From Planotetraspora sp. A-T 1434 (GTDB lineage: Bacteria; Actinomycetota; Actinomycetes; Streptosporangiales; Streptosporangiaceae): a DNA stretch of 64,000 nucleotides. Within the stretch, counting starts at the first letter, position 1, and every line of letters begins with the position of its first letter. The DNA lies in the NCBI RefSeq assembly GCF_025420585.1, contig NZ_JAOEGB010000001.1, positions 310,001 through 374,000 of the forward strand, read 5' to 3'. The notes beneath the pieces were generated by a model. It saw only the letters and a list, made by a program, of their open reading frames with translations. It was not told where the DNA came from and did not search any database. The position numbers and the translations under genes are program-made. Below, one piece after another: positions 59,169 to 64,000 of the stretch.

Positions 59169-59936
59169 ATGAGGAACGCCCTGGGTTCGGTCGACACCGT
59201 CCTGCTGCTCGGCGGCCGGAGCGAGATCGGCCTGGCGATCGTGGAGCGTCTCGTGCGAGACGGCGCCAGCCGGGTCATGCTCGCCGCGCGTGGCGGGGCC
59301 GCGCCCACCGAGGAACTCCGGAAGCTCGGCGCGGAGGTCCACGTCGTGGACTTCGACGCCGCCCGCCCCGAGACCCACGCCGCGCTGATCGAGCACGCCG
59401 CCGCCACGCTCGGGGACCTCGACGTCGTCATCCCGGCCTTCGGCGTGCTGGGCAGGCAGGCCGTCTACGACGACGACCCGGTGGCCGCCGCGCGGGACGT
59501 CGCGGTCAACTTCGGCGGCCACGTCTCCGCCGGGCTCGCCGCCGCCCGGCGGCTGCGCGAGCAGGGCCACGGCACGCTCGTGGTGCTGTCGTCGGTCGCG
59601 GGCGTGCGGGTGCGTAAGGCCAACTTCGTGTACGGCTCGGCCAAGGCGGGCCTCGACGGCTTCGCCCAGGGCCTCGCGGATTCCCTCCACGGCACGCATT
59701 CTCCCCGCAGCTCAGGGGCCCGGGTCGTGGTCGTCCGGCCCGGGTTCGTCATCGGGCGGATGACCGAGGGGATGACCCCCGCCCCCATGTCGGTGACCGT
59801 CGACGCGGTCGCGGACGCCGTGATCGACGCCCTGAGGTCGGGGCGGCAGATGGTCTGGGTCCCGGGAAGGCTGCGCTTCGTGTTCGCCGTCATGCGGATC
59901 CTGCCCCGCGCGCTGTGGCGCCGACTCCCCCGCTGA
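59169..59936 (+). CDS. dprE2: Decaprenylphosphoryl-2-keto-ribose reductase (DprE2), SDR family
   Basis: 255 residues from ATG 59169 with GAGGA upstream. NAD-binding LLLGGRSEIGLAIVERL, the NFGG strand, VVLSSVAGVRV (active-site Ser) and YGSAKAGLD (YxxxK) identify a short-chain dehydrogenase. The C-terminal RPGFVIGRMTEGM and the final basic hydrophobic stretch fit DprE2. It completes epimerisation to decaprenylphosphoryl arabinose and is the last gene of the operon. A cluster of dispersed repeats follows. Confidence 0.9.
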   Translation: MRNALGSVDTVLLLGGRSEIGLAIVERLVRDGASRVMLAARGGAAPTEELRKLGAEVHVVDFDAARPETHAALIEHAAATLGDLDVVIPAFGVLGRQAVYDDDPVAAARDVAVNFGGHVSAGLAAARRLREQGHGTLVVLSSVAGVRVRKANFVYGSAKAGLDGFAQGLADSLHGTHSPRSSGARVVVVRPGFVIGRMTEGMTPAPMSVTVDAVADAVIDALRSGRQMVWVPGRLRFVFAVMRILPRALWRRLPR

Positions 59937-59943
59937 TTTCCGC

Positions 59944-60189
59944 GTGATCATGCACACTTTCCCGGGCTGTCCCCTTACCCTGCGCTTTCATCGCGCGTGA
60001 TCATGCACCGATTCCTGGTCACCGCGCCCTGGCTGCGCTGATGCCGTACACGATCATGCAGCGCAATGCCTCTGCATGATCACGAACCGAATCTTCGCAG
60101 CGCACCATAGCCGCGGAGGAAAGTGCGCATGATCACGGACGGGGGCGGGGCAGGCCCGTGGGGGTGCGCGGGAAGGTGTGCATGATCAC
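59944..60189. repeat. Cluster of six GTGATCATGCAC-type elements
   Basis: Forward copies at 59944 and 59997, plus a variant at 60050. Reverse copies lie at about 60073-60084, 60125-60136 and 60178-60189. Again forward copies come first and reverse copies second. The first copy continues with TTTCCCGGGCTG, close to the best copies elsewhere. The cluster fills the gap between converging genes. Confidence 0.82.
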
Positions 60190-60198
60190 GCGGGGGGG

Positions 60199-61392
60199 TT
60201 AGCCGGTCACGAGGGTGAGGCCGTAGACCGCGAGGATCTCGTTGACCGGCTGGAAGTAGGTCGTGCCGCCGAAGGTGCAGTTGCCGGATCCGCCGGAGGT
60301 GACGCCCTGGGCCTGGCTGCCGGAGATGAAGGAGCCGCCGGAGTCGCCGGGTTCGGCGCAGACGTTGGTCCTGGTCACCTCGTAGACCGTGCCCTGCGAG
60401 TAGGTGACGCTCGTGTTGCGCTGCTGCACCGTGCCGCAGTGCCAGCCGGTGGTCGAGCCGGAGCGGCAGATCGAGGCGCCTTCGACGGCGACGGTGGAGC
60501 CCTTGACGGTCACGTTCCCGCCGCCGCTGCCCCTGACCCACGGCCGGGGTGTCCAACTGCTGTTCACCGCGACCCACGAATAGTCGTTCCCGGGGAACGA
60601 CGAGCCCTGAAAGGTGCCCTGCGCGACGCGGTTGTAGCCCGCCGTCGTGTAGCCGGGGCGGCCGCAGTGGCCGGCGCTGACGAAGCCGTTCGTGGAGCCG
60701 CGCCGTACGGAGAACCCGATCGAGCAGCGGGCCGAGTTGTTGATGTAGTAGGCGTCGCCGCCGCGCACGTCGTAGTAGAGCTGCGGCTGCTCGGTGGACC
60801 GCACCACCTGGACCGCGGCCTTGTCGGCCCCGCTGGCCGCGACGAAGGCCTCGGCCTCGGCGGGCTGCGAGGAGAGCACGACGACGCTGTTGGTCCGCAC
60901 GTCGACGTACCAGACCGGCGTGGACTTCCTGGTCGACGGGGGCGCGCTCGCGGCGGCCCTGTCGAGCGCCTCCTTGGCGGCGGTGAGCGCGGCCAGCGTC
61001 CGGGCCACGATCTGGGGCTGGGCGCCGGATCCGGCGATGGTGGGCGCCTGGGCGGCGTCGGTCGTGGCGACGACCAGCGTGGCGGAGGTCTCTCCGGTGA
61101 CCCACGATCCGGCGAAGCTCGCGCCGAGGCTGCCGCGCAGCTTGGCCTCGGTGGCGCTCGCACGGGCCTCGTTGGCCAGGCGGGCCTGGGCCTGCGCCGC
61201 GCTGAGCCCGAGGTCGCGCTGCATGGCGTCGAGAACGGCGGGCGGCGGAGTGGGGTCGGAGCCGGACGACGCCGTGGTGGCATCGGGTGGGGTGGTGTCA
61301 GGTTCGGGGTCGGCCACGGCGGGTGCGGCCGTCAGCGCGAGGGCGCTGATGACCAGGGCGCAGCCGGTGGTCACCGTGCGTCTGCGGAGCAT
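60199..61392 (-). CDS. S1 family serine protease (streptogrisin/alpha-lytic type), copy 1
   Basis: 397 residues: Sec signal (1-27), a pro-domain (about 50-195) containing the alpha-lytic protease pro-peptide pattern, and a mature protease from about residue 205. The triad is His in FVSAGHCG, Asp in GNDYSWVAV and Ser in GDSGGSFIS. Paired cysteines (CSIGF...GHCG; CRSGSTTGWHC; CAEP...NCTF) fit the three disulfides of the family. It ends after YGLTLVTG with no extra domain. It is a secreted protease activated by its own pro-region and is highly similar to the upstream copy 2. Confidence 0.92.
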   Translation of the reverse strand: MLRRRTVTTGCALVISALALTAAPAVADPEPDTTPPDATTASSGSDPTPPPAVLDAMQRDLGLSAAQAQARLANEARASATEAKLRGSLGASFAGSWVTGETSATLVVATTDAAQAPTIAGSGAQPQIVARTLAALTAAKEALDRAAASAPPSTRKSTPVWYVDVRTNSVVVLSSQPAEAEAFVAASGADKAAVQVVRSTEQPQLYYDVRGGDAYYINNSARCSIGFSVRRGSTNGFVSAGHCGRPGYTTAGYNRVAQGTFQGSSFPGNDYSWVAVNSSWTPRPWVRGSGGGNVTVKGSTVAVEGASICRSGSTTGWHCGTVQQRNTSVTYSQGTVYEVTRTNVCAEPGDSGGSFISGSQAQGVTSGGSGNCTFGGTTYFQPVNEILAVYGLTLVTG

Positions 61393-61448
61393 GTGGTTCT
61401 CCTTGCGTCGGGGGGTGCCGTCACCGTAACTGAGCTCACGACAGGCGC

Positions 61449-61495
61449 GGATCTATCAGTTAACCCCTACCGTCGCGGTATGGAAGCAGGCCGAA
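61449..61495 (-). repeat. Duplicated upstream block of protease copy 1
   Basis: 47 bases matching 63181-63227 with about seven differences. They include the promoter region and a remnant of the 3' end of the LysR gene, the trace of the duplication that created the second protease. Confidence 0.7.
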
Positions 61496-61526
61496 TCTAG
61501 CTCGCTGTGATCTCTGGGACACGGAG

Positions 61527-61554
61527 GCGCCGCCGTCTTGGCGGACGGCGGCGC
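61527..61554 (-). terminator. Terminator of protease copy 2
   Basis: GCGCCGCCGTC and GACGGCGGCGC form a perfect 11-bp stem with a 6-base loop, 43 bases downstream of the copy 2 stop on the minus strand. Confidence 0.75.
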
Positions 61555-61597
61555 AGGTTTTACCGACTCTGTGTTGCCGGCGTCTCGCTTCCGACCA

Positions 61598-63124
61598 CTA
61601 CGGCTTGCTGAGGCCCATGGTGTAGGAGCCGGAGCCGCTGTAGGCGTGGACGCGGTACCGGTAGTAGCCGGCCGTACCGGAGTAGGTGACGGTCTCATCC
61701 GGGCCCGAGGAGGTGCCGCTGGCGACGTTGACCCAGGTCGAGCCGTTCCACTTCTGCAGGTAGAGGTCGAAGTCGACGCTGTCGGGGCCGTCGAGGCAGC
61801 CGCTGTGGGTGCCGGAGACGGTCGACTGGTAGTAGGAGCCGTTCGGCTGGTAGGCGCTCGCGCCGCTGGTGAGGCTGCCGCTGAAGGTCTGCTGGTAACC
61901 GGAGCAGCCGGTGGGCGGCGGGTTGCCGCCGGAGGTCACCAGGGTGAGGCCGTAGACCGACAGGATCTCGTTGACCGGCTGGAAGTAGGTCGTGCCGCCT
62001 GACGTGCAGTTGCCGGATCCGCCGGAGGTGACGCCCTGGGCCTGGCTGCCGGAGATGAAGGAGCCGCCGGAGTCGCCGGGTTCGGCGCAGACGTTGGTCC
62101 TGGTCACCTCGTAGACGGTGCCTTCGGCGTAGGTGACGCTGGTGTTGCGCTGCTGGACGGTCCCGCAGTGCCAGCCGGTGGTGGAGCCGGACCGGCAGAT
62201 CGAGGCGCCCTCGACGGCCACCGTCGAACCGCTGACGGTGACGTTGCCGCCGCTGCCGTTGTTGACCCACGGTTGCGGGGTCCAACTGCTGTTGAGCGCG
62301 ACCCACGAATAGTCGTTCGTCGGGAACGACGACGCCTGGAACGTCCCCTGGGCGACCCTGTTGAAGCCGGCGGTGCTGTCGCCCGCGTTGCCGCAGTGGC
62401 CGGCGCTGACGAAACCGCCCTGGCCGCCACGGGTCACGGAGAAGCCGATCGAGCAGCGAGCGGAGCTGTTGATGTAGTAGGCGTCGCCGCCGCGCGCGTC
62501 ATAGAGGACTCTCGGCTGCTCGGCGGACTGCTCCACCCGAACCGCCGACTTGTCCACCCCGCTCGCGGCGATGAACGCCTCGGCCTCGGCGGGTTGGGAG
62601 GTGAGCACGACGACGCTGTTGGTCCGCACGTCGATGTACCAGATCGGCGTGGATTTCGGCGCCGCGCTCGCGGCGGCCCTGTCGAGCGCCTCCTTCGCGG
62701 CGGTGAGCGACGCGAGTGTCCGGCCGACGACCTGGGGCCGGGCGCCCGAGGCGCTGATGGCGGACGCCTCAGAAGCGTCGGTGGTGGCGATCACGAGGGT
62801 CGAGGAGGTGTCTCCGGTGACCCACGAGCCGGCGAACGCGTCGCGCAGTCGCTTGCGGAGCTTCGACTCGACGGCGGCCGCGCGCGACTCGTTCAGCAGG
62901 CGGGCCTGAGCCTGGTCCGCGCTGAGGCCCAGGTCTCGCTGCATGGCGTCGAGCATGCCGGGCGGCGGCTTGATCGCGGTGACAGACGAACCGGTGACGG
63001 ACGAACCGGTGGTGGCCGCGTCGGTGGTTCCGGTGTCGGCTTCCGCCGTGGTGGGGGCGGCCATCAGGGTGATGACACCGATCGCCAGAGCGCATGCGGT
63101 GGTGACCGTGCGTCTGCGGAGCAT
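61598..63124 (-). CDS. S1 family serine protease with C-terminal PPC-like domain, copy 2
   Basis: 508 residues. The signal peptide, pro-domain and protease domain are closely similar to copy 1, with the triad intact (FVSAGHCG, TNDYSWVAL, GDSGGSFIS). After VYGLTLVTSGG a short Pro linker leads to an extra domain of about 105 residues (CSGYQQTFSGSLTSG...VDFDLYLQKWNGSTWVNVASG...YRYRVHAYSGSGSYTMGL). This has the pattern of bacterial pre-peptidase C-terminal (PPC) or substrate-binding beta domains. Such domains tether secreted proteases to insoluble substrate or are removed on maturation. Confidence 0.92.
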   Translation of the reverse strand: MLRRRTVTTACALAIGVITLMAAPTTAEADTGTTDAATTGSSVTGSSVTAIKPPPGMLDAMQRDLGLSADQAQARLLNESRAAAVESKLRKRLRDAFAGSWVTGDTSSTLVIATTDASEASAISASGARPQVVGRTLASLTAAKEALDRAAASAAPKSTPIWYIDVRTNSVVVLTSQPAEAEAFIAASGVDKSAVRVEQSAEQPRVLYDARGGDAYYINSSARCSIGFSVTRGGQGGFVSAGHCGNAGDSTAGFNRVAQGTFQASSFPTNDYSWVALNSSWTPQPWVNNGSGGNVTVSGSTVAVEGASICRSGSTTGWHCGTVQQRNTSVTYAEGTVYEVTRTNVCAEPGDSGGSFISGSQAQGVTSGGSGNCTSGGTTYFQPVNEILSVYGLTLVTSGGNPPPTGCSGYQQTFSGSLTSGASAYQPNGSYYQSTVSGTHSGCLDGPDSVDFDLYLQKWNGSTWVNVASGTSSGPDETVTYSGTAGYYRYRVHAYSGSGSYTMGLSKP

Positions 63125-63180
63125 GGGGCTCTCCTTGTGTCGGGGGGTGCCGACACCGTAACCACGCTCACCCCGAGCGG

Positions 63181-63227
63181 GGATCTATCAGATGACCCCT
63201 ACCGCCGGGTTATGGAAGCGTGCCGAA
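63181..63227 (-). repeat. Upstream block of protease copy 2, partner of 61449-61495
   Basis: Includes the last five codons and stop of the LysR gene plus the region expected to hold the protease promoter. Confidence 0.7.
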
Positions 63228-64000
63228 GCGCGGGTTGGCGACGAGCCAGTCGGAGTAGCGGCGGCTTCGCCGTACGGCGTCGGCGTGGGCCGCGCGCGCG
63301 TAGTTGACCACTGAGGGCGCGGCGCGGGCGGCGATCGAGTCGGTGTGCCAGCCCAGCAGGTGCCGCCAGCGCAGCGGAGCCCCGGCGAGCGGCATCATCA
63401 CCAGCCCGGCGGTCAGCTGGAAGGTGGCCTGGCAGAGCGCGACGGCCTTGCGCACCCCGACCAGGTGCAGGCAGGTGGTCACGTCGGTCTCGTAGATGGG
63501 CATGGGCACGAAGCCCGCACGCGCGCAGGCCCCGGCGAAGCAGTCGGCGAAACAGCCGTCCCCGGGGGCGACCGCCCAGCACTCGCCCGCGAGGCGGGAC
63601 AGCTCCAGCTCGCTCTCGCCCGCGAGGGGATGGTCCTCCGCGAGCAGGACGAAGACGGGGTCGGAGCCCACGGTGCTCCAGCTCATCGCGTCGGCCTTGG
63701 GCGGTGGGCTGTCGCCGCAGGTGCCGATCAGGGCGAAGTCGAGGCGGCCGGAGGTCACCATCGAGGTCAGCTCGCGGGCCGACCAGGACGTGCGGGTCGT
63801 CACGGGGGTGACCGGATGGGCGGCGGTCAGGCGCTCGACGAGGCCGCCGAGGATCGGCCCGTGCGTGGCCCCGAGGCGGTAGCCGGGGATGTCCTCGGGA
63901 TCCGAGTTGTTGGCGAACCGCACGGCGTCCTCCTGGAGCTCCCGTACGGCGGGCAGCAGCACACGGGCCCGCGACAGCACCATCTCGCCGAGGGGAGTGG
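63210..64000 (-). CDS. LysR-family transcriptional regulator, N-terminus outside window
   Basis: The stop is at 63210; the frame is open to the right edge, giving more than 260 residues. Visible parts are the end of the HTH/linker helix (TPLGEMVLSRARVLLPAVRELQEDAVRFA) and the full substrate-binding domain (residues from YRLGATHGPILGGLVERL onward, with PVFVLLAEDHPLAGESELELSRLAGECW). The winged helix lies beyond 64000. The gene is on the same strand upstream of the protease pair and may regulate them or a divergent gene outside the window. Confidence 0.85.
   Translation of the reverse strand, partial: TPLGEMVLSRARVLLPAVRELQEDAVRFANNSDPEDIPGYRLGATHGPILGGLVERLTAAHPVTPVTTRTSWSARELTSMVTSGRLDFALIGTCGDSPPPKADAMSWSTVGSDPVFVLLAEDHPLAGESELELSRLAGECWAVAPGDGCFADCFAGACARAGFVPMPIYETDVTTCLHLVGVRKAVALCQATFQLTAGLVMMPLAGAPLRWRHLLGWHTDSIAARAAPSVVNYARAAHADAVRRSRRYSDWLVANPRFGTLP

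Overview
This is chromosomal DNA from a very GC-rich actinomycete. The gene set (PTS HPr/EI, large NAD-dependent glutamate dehydrogenase, tryptophan 2,3-dioxygenase, tmRNA, streptogrisin-type proteases, DUF2613/AftD-like and DprE1/DprE2/UbiA envelope genes) and the many promoters with no leader suggest a Streptosporangiales-type organism. That assignment rests on remembered family distributions, not a database search. No phage, IS element or CRISPR array is visible, and most of the window looks like ordinary vertically inherited chromosome.

Layout. 1-2.8 kb: end of a PTS EIIA gene, a HAD phosphatase, HPr and enzyme I. 2.9-9.5 kb: a GH3 lipoprotein, three more HAD-fold proteins, a DUF6912 protein and acetoacetyl-CoA synthetase. 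9.7-11.2 kb: a Phd/PIN toxin-antitoxin pair and a self-operator-type Clp-N/HTH regulator. 11.3-17.3 kb (minus strand): a Tat-exported FAD oxidase, a NuoF-like/ferredoxin fusion with a ferric-reductase-like membrane partner, and DUF1996 and DUF4142 proteins. 17.4-24.2 kb: an ECF sigma factor with a very short anti-sigma protein, tryptophan dioxygenase and the large NAD-GDH. 24.3-31.7 kb: a lipoprotein, prfB, ftsEX, smpB, a penicillin-binding-protein homologue whose active-site motifs are all lost, and ssrA. 31.9-37.2 kb: a secreted S33 peptidase, an HTH-less UTRA protein, a DUF7873-like gene followed by two circularly permuted tRNA-like RNAs, and adenosine deaminase. 37.3-42 kb: an HtrA-like protease, a membrane-anchored protein and a fused acyl-CoA dehydrogenase. 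42.4-59.9 kb: a cell-envelope arabinan-type locus (membrane protein, DUF2613, GT4, AftD-like GT-C enzyme, two DUF3068 proteins, methyltransferase, GT-C-like protein, acyltransferase, then ubiA-dprE1-dprE2 for polyprenyl-phosphate arabinose). 60.2-64 kb: tandemly duplicated S1 proteases and a LysR regulator cut by the window end.

Most interesting items. (1) Two RNAs at 35738-35998 in which a T-arm and acceptor 3' strand come BEFORE the acceptor 5' strand and D-arm. The acceptor strands pair 7/7 and 6/7 plus a wobble, and each unit is closed by a stem of about 9 bp. This is the architecture of bacterial Y RNAs (YrlA), here directly downstream of a DUF7873-like gene with no Ro60 gene in view. 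(2) About 20 copies of an intergenic element beginning GTGATCATGCAC, clustered at gene ends. (3) A pseudo-enzyme PBP. (4) A decaprenyl-phosphoryl-arabinose and AftD-like gene set with Ala in place of the benzothiazinone-target Cys of DprE1. (5) Many 13-18 bp tandem repeat arrays inside and between genes.
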